Part shown: piece after piece, positions 51,775 to 63,922 of the stretch
Layout: every line of letters starts with the position of its first letter
How positions within the stretch are numbered: position 1 is the stretch's first letter
DNA from: Sphaerimonospora cavernae
GTDB taxonomy: Bacteria > Actinomycetota > Actinomycetes > Streptosporangiales > Streptosporangiaceae
Length of the DNA: 64,000 nt
Direction of reading: 5' to 3'
Assembly: GCF_042435035.1 (NCBI RefSeq)
Contig: NZ_JBHMQT010000059.1
Span: forward strand, 62,001 to 126,000
The notes under the pieces: generated by a model
Databases searched by the model: none
The model's input: only the letters and a program-made list of their open reading frames with translations
Told to the model about the DNA's origin: nothing
Position numbers and translations under genes: made by a program

Positions 51775-52755
51775 ATGCCCGCCCAACCGCTGCCGCTCGC
51801 CACGCATGAGCTGTTCCACACCGGTGACCTCGATGAAGCCCGCGCGCTGGTGGGAGATGCCTTCGCTCCCCACGAGCTGTGCCTTGGCAGGCATCAGACT
51901 CGGTTCGACGCCCGGATGAACGGGGCGGCCTTCGATCGGACCGGCCTGTACGCCGTCGACTACGGAGGGGAGGCACTGGTCACGGCACCCGCGTGGGAGA
52001 GCTGTTTCCTTGTGACGCTCCCGCTGACCGGAGCCGTTGAGGTGTCCCGTGGCCGGGAGCAGGTCATGACCACACCCGAGTTCGGCTCCGTGCTGACGCC
52101 GACGGAGCGTCTGTCGATGCGTTGGATGACCGGGGCGCCGCATCTCGTCGCGTTGTTCGACCGCTGGGCGCTCGAAGCCCACCTCGGCGGCATGCTGGGG
52201 CGTGAGCTGCACAGGCCGATCCGGTTCTCGCTGGGCATGGATCTGACCCGGCCCCTCGCCCGGTCCTGGCTGTCGATCATCGACCTGCTGCGGCGGGAGG
52301 CGGAAACCGATGGCGACCTGCTGAGCCGGCCGCTCGCCCTCGGACACCTGGAGGGGCTGCTCATGACGCAGTTGCTTCTGACCCAGCCCAGCAACTACAC
52401 CCCGGCCCTGTCCGTGGAGCCGCCATGCGCGGCGCCGGTGGCCGTGAAGCGGGCCATGGAACTGATCGAGGCGCAGGCGGCCGAACCCCTCACCGTGACG
52501 GACATCGCCGAGACCGCCGGAGTGGGCGTACGGGCCCTGCAGGCAGGGTTCCGACGGCATGTGGAGAGCACGCCCACGGCCTACCTGCGGGACGTACGGC
52601 TGGAACGCGCGCGAGCCGAGTTGACCGGCCATGGCCCGGGCACCGCGACCATCGCCGATGTCGCCCGCCGCTGGGGGTTCGTCCACCTCGGCCAGTTCTC
52701 CCGCGCCTACCGGGAGCGTTTCGGAGAGGCCCCCTCGGAAACGCTGCGCCGCTGA
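51775..52755 (+). CDS. AraC-family regulator, paralog 2
   Basis: 326 residues, start MPAQPLPLATHELFHTGDLD with GGGAGG six bases upstream. Cupin-like AraC-binding domain then two HTH motifs (PLTVTDIAETAGVGVRALQA; TATIADVARRWGFVHLGQFS). Highly similar along its length to the gene at 34283-35263, with differences spread over the sensor domain, so the two may answer different ligands while binding the same kind of operator. The cupin gene follows 85 bases downstream. Confidence 0.92.
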   Translation: MPAQPLPLATHELFHTGDLDEARALVGDAFAPHELCLGRHQTRFDARMNGAAFDRTGLYAVDYGGEALVTAPAWESCFLVTLPLTGAVEVSRGREQVMTTPEFGSVLTPTERLSMRWMTGAPHLVALFDRWALEAHLGGMLGRELHRPIRFSLGMDLTRPLARSWLSIIDLLRREAETDGDLLSRPLALGHLEGLLMTQLLLTQPSNYTPALSVEPPCAAPVAVKRAMELIEAQAAEPLTVTDIAETAGVGVRALQAGFRRHVESTPTAYLRDVRLERARAELTGHGPGTATIADVARRWGFVHLGQFSRAYRERFGEAPSETLRR

Positions 52756-52839
52756 CCTCAGCCCGCATGCCGGCGTCCGCCTCCCGCTGAGCGGCGCCGG
52801 CCGGGTCCCGATGCCGCGACCACCGATAGGGTTCGGGTC

Positions 52840-53184
52840 GTGAACGCCACGGGAACCCAGATGAGCGGCGATCGGCTGCTCAACGTAGACCTCTTCGCCG
52901 GTCCGCTCCTGGATGACGAGCCGTCCGACGCGGAGCCGCGGACCGTCACCACTCCGATGACCGCGTTCAAGGACATCGAGGTCGGAGTCTGGGACATCGC
53001 CCGGGGGACCGCGACGGACACGGAGGTCGACGAGATCTTCCTGATCCTGGCGGGCGCCGGCCGGGTCACCTTCGAGGACGGTTCGTCCATCGACCTCCGC
53101 CCGGGAGTTCTCGTACAGCTCATGGCCGGAGACCGGACGACCTGGGTCATCGACGAACCCCTCCGCAAGCTCTACCTCGCCTGA
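52840..53184 (+). CDS. small cupin-domain protein
   Basis: 114 residues from a GTG (AGGG upstream) or about 107 from ATG 52861. Cupin_3-like (DUF861) pattern: VGVWDIARGTATDTEVDEIF, LAGAGRVTFEDGSSIDLRPG, VLVQLMAGDRTTWVIDEPLR and KLYLA at the end. One beta-barrel; the family includes ureidoglycolate- and (S)-sugar-binding-like proteins, exact role unknown. The nested repeat copy B starts 33 bases after its stop. Confidence 0.85.
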   Translation: MNATGTQMSGDRLLNVDLFAGPLLDDEPSDAEPRTVTTPMTAFKDIEVGVWDIARGTATDTEVDEIFLILAGAGRVTFEDGSSIDLRPGVLVQLMAGDRTTWVIDEPLRKLYLA

Positions 53185-53217
53185 CGCCTGACGCCTGACG
53201 GAGTGCAGAGAATGGCC

Positions 53218-53460
53218 GTGATCTTGCGAATGCTACACGATCATGGCGGTCACCAGGGAAAACATCTTTCGTGATCTTGCAAAAACTCGCATGCATAGCC
53301 GCTGACCTGGGCGGATGGTGTTCGTGATCTTACACTACCCAGATACAAGATCATGAATGGTGTTTGTGCAGCTAGATGGGGTGGACTGCGAGTTTCTGCA
53401 AGATCATGAAAGGGGATTGCGTAGGTGGCGAGGGGTCTCTGCGAGAATTCGCAAGATCAC
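53218..53460. repeat. nested palindromic repeat element, copy B (243 bp)
   Basis: Same architecture as 24127-24366. GTGATCTTGC units forward at 53218, 53271 and 53324 (one mismatch), inverted at 53345, 53398 and 53451; distances 53, 53, 21, 53, 53. The leftmost 22 bases of copy A are the exact reverse complement of the rightmost 22 of copy B. Both copies also keep CTGACCTG between units 2 and 3 and GGTGTTTGTGC after unit 4. Between convergent genes; its right edge contains the stop codon of the gene at 53457. Confidence 0.9.
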
Positions 53461-54194
53461 GGCAATGGGTGGGGGGGTGGGTGGGGGAGCCAGGTCACCG
53501 ACCAGTAGGCCACGCCGAAGGGGGCGTCGCCGTACAACGTGTGCGCCGTCCATGATGTGCCCTGTGTCTGTGACGTGCTCTCGGTGGCCGCCGCCATGAC
53601 CTGCCAGACGGCCCGCCCCCGGATCAGCAGGTCGTCGCACAGGCCCGGGTCCAGGGCGGCCAGGGCGGGAAGATCGGCGGAGGCCAGCGCGTCGCCGATC
53701 GAGGCGTCGGCCTCCAGCGCGCGGGGGTCGACGTACCCGGGGGCCTTCTCCCCGCGACGGGCGCTGCCGTCGCCGACGACGACCAGCCCGATCCGGCCGG
53801 GCCGCGCCGCGATCTCATGGCCCAGCTCGCCACAGCTCCGGGGCGACGCGTGCTCGTCGACGCCCTGCAAGGTGAGGGGCACGGGGTGTCCGGCGAGAAG
53901 CGATCGGCCGACGGCCAGCGGCACCGGCAGCGATCCAGGCGCCGGCCGCCGTCCCGGGGCGGGGGCCAGCCGCCCGGCCGGCGTCGGCGCGTCCGCCGGG
54001 TACGACCCGGTCCGCGGCGCCCCGCCCACCACGACGATCTCGTCGGCGCCCCCGCCGACGAGGGTCTGGCCGACGACGGTCTTCACGGCGGCGAGGGCGG
54101 CCGTGCGCAGTTCCTCGACCTCGGCGACGGGTCCGCCGGTGAGGCCGGGCAGCAGCAGCGGAGTCTGCGGGACGCAGCAGGCGGCGACGATCAT
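53457..54194 (-). CDS. class III extradiol dioxygenase-like (LigB-fold) protein
   Basis: 245 residues from MIVAACCVPQTPLLLPGLTG at 54194. LigB/MEMO-type features: CCVPQTPLLLPG, DEIVVVGGAP, RIGLVVVGDGSARRGEKAPG and an acidic helix LEADASIGDALASADL. Second of the DHPS2-dioxygenase pair (ATG overlaps the DHPS stop by four bases). Commonly found next to folP2/gpgS in actinomycetes; enzyme activity unproven. The final residues SVTWLPHPPPHPLP look improvised, and the stop lies in the repeat. Confidence 0.75.
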   Translation of the reverse strand: MIVAACCVPQTPLLLPGLTGGPVAEVEELRTAALAAVKTVVGQTLVGGGADEIVVVGGAPRTGSYPADAPTPAGRLAPAPGRRPAPGSLPVPLAVGRSLLAGHPVPLTLQGVDEHASPRSCGELGHEIAARPGRIGLVVVGDGSARRGEKAPGYVDPRALEADASIGDALASADLPALAALDPGLCDDLLIRGRAVWQVMAAATESTSQTQGTSWTAHTLYGDAPFGVAYWSVTWLPHPPPHPLP

Positions 54195-55048
54195 GCCAGG
54201 CTCCGAACGGTCCGCACGGGTTCCCGTACGCCCCGGGTCACCGCGACCATGTCCAGCACCTGCCGGGTCGGGGCGACGTTGTGGGCGCGGAAGACCCGCG
54301 CCCCCTGCCACGCGCACACCGCGCTGACCGCCAGGGTGCCGAACACCCGCTCGTCCACCGGCAGGCCCAGGGACTCGCCGACGAAGTCCTTGTTGGACAG
54401 TGACACCAGCACGGGCCAGCCGGTGGCCACCATCTCGTCCAGCCGGCGCGTCACCTCCAGGGAGTGCCAGGTGTTCTTGCCGAAGTCGTGGCCGGGATCG
54501 ATCAGGATGCGTTCGGGGTCCACTCCGACGTCGACCGCGCGCCGGGCGAGTGCGGTGGTGCGGGCGATCACGTCGGCCATCACGTCGTCGTACTCGACGC
54601 GGTGCGGGCGGGTCCGCGGCGGCAGCCCTCCGGCGTGCGTGCAGACCAGGCCCACGCCGAACTCCGCGGCGACTTCGGCCAGCCCCGGGTCGGTGCCGCC
54701 CCAGGCGTCGTTGAGCAGGTCGGCGCCGGCCCGGCAGGCCTCGCGGCCCACCTCGCGTCGCCAGGTGTCGACGCTGATGATCATGTCGGGATGACGCTCG
54801 CGGATCTCGGCGACGAACGAGGCCGTGCGGTCGATCTCCTCCCGCACGTCGACCTCGGTTCCCGGGGCCGCCTTGACGCCGCCGATGTCGACGATGTCTG
54901 CGCCCTCGGCCACGACCTCGTCGACCCGGCGCAGCGCCTCCTCGCGTGCGAAGGTCGCGCCCCTGTCGTAGAAGGAGTCGGGGGTGCGGTTGACGATCGC
55001 CATGATCAGCAGGTCCTCGCCCACGTCACGTCGACCCAGCCTCAGCAT
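54191..55048 (-). CDS. folP2: dihydropteroate synthase-like protein (DHPS2 type)
   Basis: 285 residues from MLRLGRRDVGEDLLIMAIVN at 55048. Pterin-binding motifs: MAIVNRTPDSFYDRG (short of the usual NxTPDSFSDGG), ADIVDIGGVKAAPGTEVDV, ISVDTWRREV, INDAWGGTDP-like LLNDAWGGTD and LIDPGHDFGKN. These differ from true folate DHPS in several conserved positions, like mycobacterial FolP2, which lacks normal DHPS activity. Neighbour of gpgS as in mycobacteria, so a role near methylglucose/glucosylglycerate metabolism is likelier than folate synthesis. Confidence 0.85.
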   Translation of the reverse strand: MLRLGRRDVGEDLLIMAIVNRTPDSFYDRGATFAREEALRRVDEVVAEGADIVDIGGVKAAPGTEVDVREEIDRTASFVAEIRERHPDMIISVDTWRREVGREACRAGADLLNDAWGGTDPGLAEVAAEFGVGLVCTHAGGLPPRTRPHRVEYDDVMADVIARTTALARRAVDVGVDPERILIDPGHDFGKNTWHSLEVTRRLDEMVATGWPVLVSLSNKDFVGESLGLPVDERVFGTLAVSAVCAWQGARVFRAHNVAPTRQVLDMVAVTRGVREPVRTVRSLA

Positions 55049-55159
55049 GGACCCAGCCCCAGCATGCCGTGATCGCCCCTTCTGTTCACCGCCCGAAGGC
55101 CGCGTAAACCATATCAAGGCTCCTGTCGCCGGAATAGGCGATCTTGAGAAGGCGGATCT

Positions 55160-56134
55160 TCAGCGCAGGGCGCGGGAGGCGTACTGCGGGATCGTCGCCA
55201 TCGCGGGCCGCTCCGCGACCGAGATCTCCCGCTCCACCGGCCGGTGACCGGCCGGCCCGCGCTCGAACTGGGTGAGCCGCAGCGAGGGCGCGCCCATTGG
55301 GATGATCTTGTTCTGGCGTTCCAGCCGGGACCAGGCCGTGTGCATGATCTGCCCGGCCATGCGGCCGAGAGCCTCGGTCGTCTGGTGCGAGTGCATCCGG
55401 CGTCCCAGGTCCACCTGGGCGAGCGCGTCGAGCCCGACGAGGTCGAGCAGGTCGATGAGCAGGGCCAGCTCCACGCCGTACCCGGTGACGAACGGCACCC
55501 GCTCCAGCACCTCACGCCGGCCCGCGTACTCGCCCGCCAGCGGCTGCACGAACCCGGCGAGCAGCGGCCAGTGCAGGTTGAGCAGCGGCCGCGCGACCAG
55601 TTCGGTCACCCGCCCGCCGGTGCGGGCCTCCTGTTCGTCCGGCCCGATGAACGGCCGGTCGTAGCAGCCCTTCACGTACGCCACCGAGGGGTCGGCCAGC
55701 AGCGGCCCCAGCAGCCCGGTCACGAACGAGGTCCGGAACTCCCGCAGATCGGCGTCGACGAAGACCAGGAGGTCGCCCGACGTCACGGCGAGCGACTTCC
55801 ACAGCGCCTCGCCCTTTCCGTCGTAGGCCGGGCCGTCCAGCTCGGGGAGGATCTCGTCCTGCGCGATGACCTTGGCGCCGGCGCGTACGGCCTCGTCCGC
55901 CGTGTCGTCGGTGGATCGGGAGTCGATCACGATGAGCTCGTCCACGAGCGGGACGGCCTCGACGAGGTCGCGGCGGATGGCCGTCACGATCTCCCCGACG
56001 GTCCCGGCCTCGTCGCGGGCCGGGAGGACCACGCTGACCGTGGTGCTTCCCTTGGCTGCCATCAAGCTGCCCACCGGCCAGTCGGCCGCCGCCGACATAT
56101 GGCCGGCCAGCCATGCCTCCACCTCAGGTAGCAC
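55160..56134 (-). CDS. gpgS: glucosyl-3-phosphoglycerate synthase GpgS
   Basis: 324 residues, GTG start (VLPEVEAWLAGHM) with GGGGAGAG upstream. GT81 enzyme making glucosyl-3-phosphoglycerate from NDP-glucose and 3-phosphoglycerate, the first step to glucosylglycerate or methylglucose lipopolysaccharide. SVVLPARDEAGTVGEIVTAI, metal motif FVDADLREF, FIGPDEQEARTGGRVTELVA, RPLLNLHWPLLAGFVQPLAG and HSHQTTEALGRMA all match GpgS. DHPS2 follows 110 bases downstream, conserved as in Mycobacterium Rv1208-Rv1207. Confidence 0.93.
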   Translation of the reverse strand: MLPEVEAWLAGHMSAAADWPVGSLMAAKGSTTVSVVLPARDEAGTVGEIVTAIRRDLVEAVPLVDELIVIDSRSTDDTADEAVRAGAKVIAQDEILPELDGPAYDGKGEALWKSLAVTSGDLLVFVDADLREFRTSFVTGLLGPLLADPSVAYVKGCYDRPFIGPDEQEARTGGRVTELVARPLLNLHWPLLAGFVQPLAGEYAGRREVLERVPFVTGYGVELALLIDLLDLVGLDALAQVDLGRRMHSHQTTEALGRMAGQIMHTAWSRLERQNKIIPMGAPSLRLTQFERGPAGHRPVEREISVAERPAMATIPQYASRALR

Positions 56135-56370
56135 GCAGCTCTCCCCATGTATCCGCGAAATCCGCCGACATCACCCTATGCACAGGGTAGGCCGTCGCCG
56201 CGCCGCCGAGCCGGCGAGGTGATCAGACGGATGAGCCGCGAGTTCCGGTGTTTCGTTCATGTATTGGTACGGCAACGGCTAAATGCGACGGAGTATCACG
56301 AAACTGTATATAGCATGAAATTTCGCGTTGTCAGGACGCCGGTCGGCGGCACGGAACGCAAGAGGTGGAC

Positions 56371-60432
<4,062 letters not shown>

Positions 60433-60453
60433 CTCAGTTTCGGCGAGCCCGTG

Positions 60454-60468
60454 GTGAATGACCGTCAT
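60454..60468. repeat. 15-bp direct repeat, left copy
   Basis: GTGAATGACCGTCAT, repeated at 62160-62174. The core ATGAC-c-GTCAT is a near-palindrome. The pair flanks the FG-GAP lipoprotein gene. Confidence 0.55.
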
Positions 60469-60582
60469 TTGGGGGTGATCGTGAGCGTGATCCGGCCGGA
60501 GGGTTTGGTCCTGACGGTCAGGATGCGCCTGGCCGGGTCCCAGGTGGCCTCGCCTTCGGAGGCTCCCGCGGGCTGAAGAAGA
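60465..60582 (-). pseudogene. C-terminal protein fragment, unassigned
   Basis: Minus-strand frame GEATWDPARRILTVRT then KPSGRITLTITPK and a stop, with coding-like composition and no start; the stop lies in the left 15-bp repeat. It looks like the last beta strands of a larger, lost protein such as a glycoside hydrolase. Weak call. Confidence 0.3.
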
Positions 60583-62040
60583 TCACCGCAGGGTCTTGCC
60601 GAAATCCTCTTCCTGCCGCTCCGGCACGATCTGGATGGTTTGGCCTTTCCCGCTGGGCGAGAGCACGGTCACCTGTTCCGGGGACCGTGTGGAGATGACG
60701 AGCTCGTCCCTGCCGTCCCCGTCGAGATCGAGCAGGGCCACCGTCCTGCCGAACCCGGAGACGGAAGCGTCGGCGGACATGCCGGCGGATGTCGTGTCGA
60801 ACACCTGGGAACCCTTCGCTGACAGGCCGTCCGGCCCGCCGTACAGGACGAAGACCGCGGCCAAGCCGCTGAATTCGTCTCTCCGTGCGACCACGGCGAC
60901 GTCGGCGTAGCCGTCACCGTTGACGTCGCCCACCGCGATGGCACTGCCGAAGCCCTCCGTTCCCTCGGGCGCCCGGGGCAGCCCGGGAGACGTCATCGAC
61001 CACGAGGTACGGGGGTCGATCAGACCGTTGGCCGATCCCCGCCGGACGGAGATCGCGCCCAGTTCGCGTTCACGTTCGTCGTACCAGTCGTACTCGTCGA
61101 AGGCGCTTTCGTTGACCAGATCGCCGTAGCCGTCACCGTCGAGGTCGCCGATCGCCAGGTGACGCACATCCCATCCGGGGAACGTCTCGCCCAACGGGCC
61201 CGTGAGCCCCTGGGGCGAGCCTCGGTACACCGCACCGCTGCCCTCATCGGCCGGGTCGTCCTCGGCGTAGAAGACGGCCAGGTCGGAATAGCCGTCCCCG
61301 GTGATGTCGCCGGCTGTGAGATCCGCTATGACGTCCACGTCCCGCAGGACGGCCTTCCAGCCCGCCTTTCCCGTCCGGATGTCGCGGCTGCCGGTGGTCA
61401 CCCATACTGTGCCGGTGGTCTCCCATGTCGACTCGGCGGTGTCCCATGCGTAGTGGGTGGTGACGGCCAGATCGTCGAATCCGTCCCCGTCGAAGTCGCC
61501 AACGGCCAGACGGTCACCGAATCCTCTGGCCTTCCGCGGCTGCTCGAGCTCTACGAGCCCGCCGGAGAGCCCTTGCGCCGAACCGAAGACGATCACGACC
61601 GAGCTGGCCCGCTCGTCGTCCCCCGGGGCGGCGATCACGAGGTCGGCGTAGCCGTCGTGGTCTAAGTCGCCGGAGGCGAGCGCCTTGCCGAAGCCCTCCT
61701 CCTTGGCGGCCCGGCTCTCCCTGCTGATGATCTGCCGGGGTCCGGCGGTCACGCCGCTGGCCGAGCCGTACGCCACCTCGACGCGACCGGCCTGCGGCAC
61801 GCCGTTCACCGTGGCCTGCGGTACGCCGATGACCAGATCCGCGTACCCGTCGCCGTTGAAGTCGTGGGCCTTCGTCCTTTCGCGCGCGCGTTCGCGGGCG
61901 GCCACCGCGCTCGCGGTCGCGGGGGCCGCGGTCGCGGCGGTAGCGGGGGCGTCGGCGGTCCGGTGCTCCGCGGTACAGGCCACCGCCGCCGTCGTGAGCA
62001 GGAGGTATGCCGTAAAGATTCCCAGAAGGGGTAGTCGCAT
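60583..62040 (-). CDS. FG-GAP/VCBS-repeat lipoprotein
   Basis: About 485 residues from MRLPLLGIFTAYLLLTTAAV at 62040, signal peptide ending in lipobox TAAVAC, so lipid-anchored outside the membrane. No ribosome site is clear; a TTG at 62088 is an alternative start. An Ala-rich linker precedes seven Ca-binding D-x-N/D-G-D-G-Y-x-D-L repeats (for example FNGDGYADLVIG, FDGDGFDDLAVT, LDGDGRDELVIS), forming an integrin-alpha-like seven-bladed propeller. Extracellular binding role. Flanked by 15-bp direct repeats. Confidence 0.85.
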   Translation of the reverse strand: MRLPLLGIFTAYLLLTTAAVACTAEHRTADAPATAATAAPATASAVAARERARERTKAHDFNGDGYADLVIGVPQATVNGVPQAGRVEVAYGSASGVTAGPRQIISRESRAAKEEGFGKALASGDLDHDGYADLVIAAPGDDERASSVVIVFGSAQGLSGGLVELEQPRKARGFGDRLAVGDFDGDGFDDLAVTTHYAWDTAESTWETTGTVWVTTGSRDIRTGKAGWKAVLRDVDVIADLTAGDITGDGYSDLAVFYAEDDPADEGSGAVYRGSPQGLTGPLGETFPGWDVRHLAIGDLDGDGYGDLVNESAFDEYDWYDERERELGAISVRRGSANGLIDPRTSWSMTSPGLPRAPEGTEGFGSAIAVGDVNGDGYADVAVVARRDEFSGLAAVFVLYGGPDGLSAKGSQVFDTTSAGMSADASVSGFGRTVALLDLDGDGRDELVISTRSPEQVTVLSPSGKGQTIQIVPERQEEDFGKTLR

Positions 62041-62159
62041 CGGATTACGATAGATGATTGGAATTGTCGTCGCCTGCCGCTTCGTCAAGGTGGATCGGGC
62101 TGGTTGTCGCCGCGGTCGGGCGGACCGATATTGTCACGTTCCATCCAGATTGGACGGCT

Positions 62160-62174
62160 GTGAATGACCGTCAT
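62160..62174. repeat. 15-bp direct repeat, right copy
   Basis: GTGAATGACCGTCAT, identical to 60454-60468, upstream of the FG-GAP gene. Confidence 0.55.
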
Positions 62175-62249
62175 GGTGAGGTTCACCTGACGGGGCCGAC
62201 CGGGGTGGTGGGAGCGGCTCGGACTCGTCGACTCTGACAAATGGAAACG

Positions 62250-62282
62250 TGCCTGAGTCAGGCATGGGGAAAGCTCTTGACA
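62250..62282 (+). promoter_or_regulatory. promoter elements of the Rieske/reductase operon
   Basis: TGCCTGA-g-TCAGGCA (62250-62264) is a perfect 7-bp palindrome, followed 12 bases later by TTGACA (62277-62282), a good -35 box; no good -10 was seen at 17 bases. A repressor at the palindrome would overlap the polymerase site. Confidence 0.45.
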
Positions 62283-62354
62283 GGGGGGTTCGTGTGACCT
62301 CACGCTGTTGCGCATAGCGCTTCGCGTTTCTCTTTACACAACTGGGGATGGTTG

Positions 62355-62711
62355 ATGATTCCTGCCTGCCCGCTTCGCTCGCTGCCCCGGGGCGAGGCGT
62401 TCCGGCTCGATGCCGAGCCGCCGATCGCGGTGTTCCACACCGAGGACGGGGAGATCTACGCGATCGACGACACCTGCACCCACCAGGACGCGTCACTCGC
62501 CGACGGGTGGCTGGAGGGCTGTGAGGTGGAGTGCCCCCTGCACGCCTCGAAATTCGACCTCAGGACCGGACAGGTGGACGCGCCCCCGGCGAAGCTCCCC
62601 GTGCGGACCCACCGGGTCGTGATCGAGGACGACACCATCTTCGTCGTCCCCTCGGACGCCCCCGCGAACCTGCCGCCCGGGGTCGCCGCACGTTGTCAGG
62701 GTGCCGCGTGA
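62355..62711 (+). CDS. Rieske [2Fe-2S] ferredoxin
   Basis: 118 residues, ATG start with GGGGA six bases upstream. Rieske ligands C-T-H-Q (CxH) at about 42-44 and C-P-L-H (CxxH) at 61-64, in CTHQDASLADGWLEGCEVEC; ends with the usual RTGQVDAPP. Like the ferredoxin component of aromatic-ring dioxygenases (HcaC type). Electron partner of the reductase overlapping it downstream; no oxygenase gene is in the window. Confidence 0.92.
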   Translation: MIPACPLRSLPRGEAFRLDAEPPIAVFHTEDGEIYAIDDTCTHQDASLADGWLEGCEVECPLHASKFDLRTGQVDAPPAKLPVRTHRVVIEDDTIFVVPSDAPANLPPGVAARCQGAA

Positions 62712-63922
62712 GAACCGTCGCGGTGGTGGGCGCCTCGCTGGCCGGCCTGTCCGCCGCGCGGGCGCTGCGCGATCAGGGGTACGACGGACGCCTGGTGCTG
62801 ATCGGTGACGAGCCGCATCGCCCCTATGACCGCCCTCCGCTGTCGAAGGAGTTCCTCGCGGGCCGGATGAGCGAGGCCGACCTCGCGCTGGAGACCGAGA
62901 CCGAGGACCTGGACGCCACCTGGGTCCTCGGGGCGGCGGCCGAAGCCCTCGACCCCGGCGAACGCGCCGTACGGCTCGGCGACGGAAGGTCGGTACCCGC
63001 CGACGCGGTGGTGATCGCCACGGGGGCGACCGCCCGAACCCTCCCCGGGACCGAGCGTCTTTCCGGGGTCCACACGCTGCGCACCCTGGACGACGCCAGG
63101 GCGCTGCGCGCGGACCTCGCCGGGGCCGGGCGGCTCGTCGTCATCGGCGCCGGCTTCATCGGGGCCGAGATCGCCTCCACCGCGCGGACCCTCGGGCTGC
63201 ACGTCACCCTGGTCGAGCCGGCGTCCGCCCCGCTGGCCGCCGCCATCGGCGCCGAGATGGGCGCCGTGGTGGCCGGGCTCCAGGCCGGGCAGGGCGTCGA
63301 GGTGCTGTGCGGCACCGGCGTCCGGGAGGTGACCGGCACCGCCCGGGCCGCCGGTGCGCCCAGGGTCGACGGGGTGATCCTGACCGACGGACGGCGCGTC
63401 CCCGCCGACGTGGTCGTCGTCGGGATCGGCGCGCGCCCCAACATCGGCTGGCTGGCCGGATCGGGCGTCGGTGTCGGGGACGGCGTGCTGTGCGATGCGA
63501 CCGGAGCCACCGACCTGCCCGGGGTGATCGCCGTCGGCGACTGCGCCGCCTGGTTCGACCCCGCCGCCGGGTCCCACCGCCGTGTCGAGCACTGGACCGG
63601 GGCCGTACGGCGCCCGGCCGTCGCCGTACGCGCGCTGCTGGCGGGCGCCTCCGCCGCGTCCGGGAACGACATCCGGCCGCCGGAGCCGCCGTACTTCTGG
63701 TCCGAACAGTGCGGGGTGCGGATCCAGTTCGCCGGGCACGCCCGACCGGGCGACGAGATCACCGTCGAGGACGGTAGCCTCGCCGACCGGAGCTTCGTGG
63801 CGGTCTACCGGCGCGGGGACCGTCCGGTCGCGGTGCTCGGGATCGACCTGCCGCGGCCGTTCACCCGCTGGCGTAAGCGGCTCGCGGCCGACGCGCTGCG
63901 GAGCCCGGCGCCCGCGGCCTGA
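62708..63922 (+). CDS. FAD-dependent ferredoxin reductase
   Basis: 404 residues, GTG start inside the Rieske stop (GTGA). AVVGASLAGLSAARALRDQG (FAD-binding), PYDRPPLSKEFLAG, TGATARTLPG, the NAD-binding VVIGAGFIGAEIASTARTLG, and IAVGDCAAW near the end: pattern of HcaD/BphA4-type ferredoxin reductases with a C-terminal reductase domain. Transfers electrons from NADH to the Rieske ferredoxin. The last 75 bases of the window show no gene. Confidence 0.92.
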   Translation: MRTVAVVGASLAGLSAARALRDQGYDGRLVLIGDEPHRPYDRPPLSKEFLAGRMSEADLALETETEDLDATWVLGAAAEALDPGERAVRLGDGRSVPADAVVIATGATARTLPGTERLSGVHTLRTLDDARALRADLAGAGRLVVIGAGFIGAEIASTARTLGLHVTLVEPASAPLAAAIGAEMGAVVAGLQAGQGVEVLCGTGVREVTGTARAAGAPRVDGVILTDGRRVPADVVVVGIGARPNIGWLAGSGVGVGDGVLCDATGATDLPGVIAVGDCAAWFDPAAGSHRRVEHWTGAVRRPAVAVRALLAGASAASGNDIRPPEPPYFWSEQCGVRIQFAGHARPGDEITVEDGSLADRSFVAVYRRGDRPVAVLGIDLPRPFTRWRKRLAADALRSPAPAA

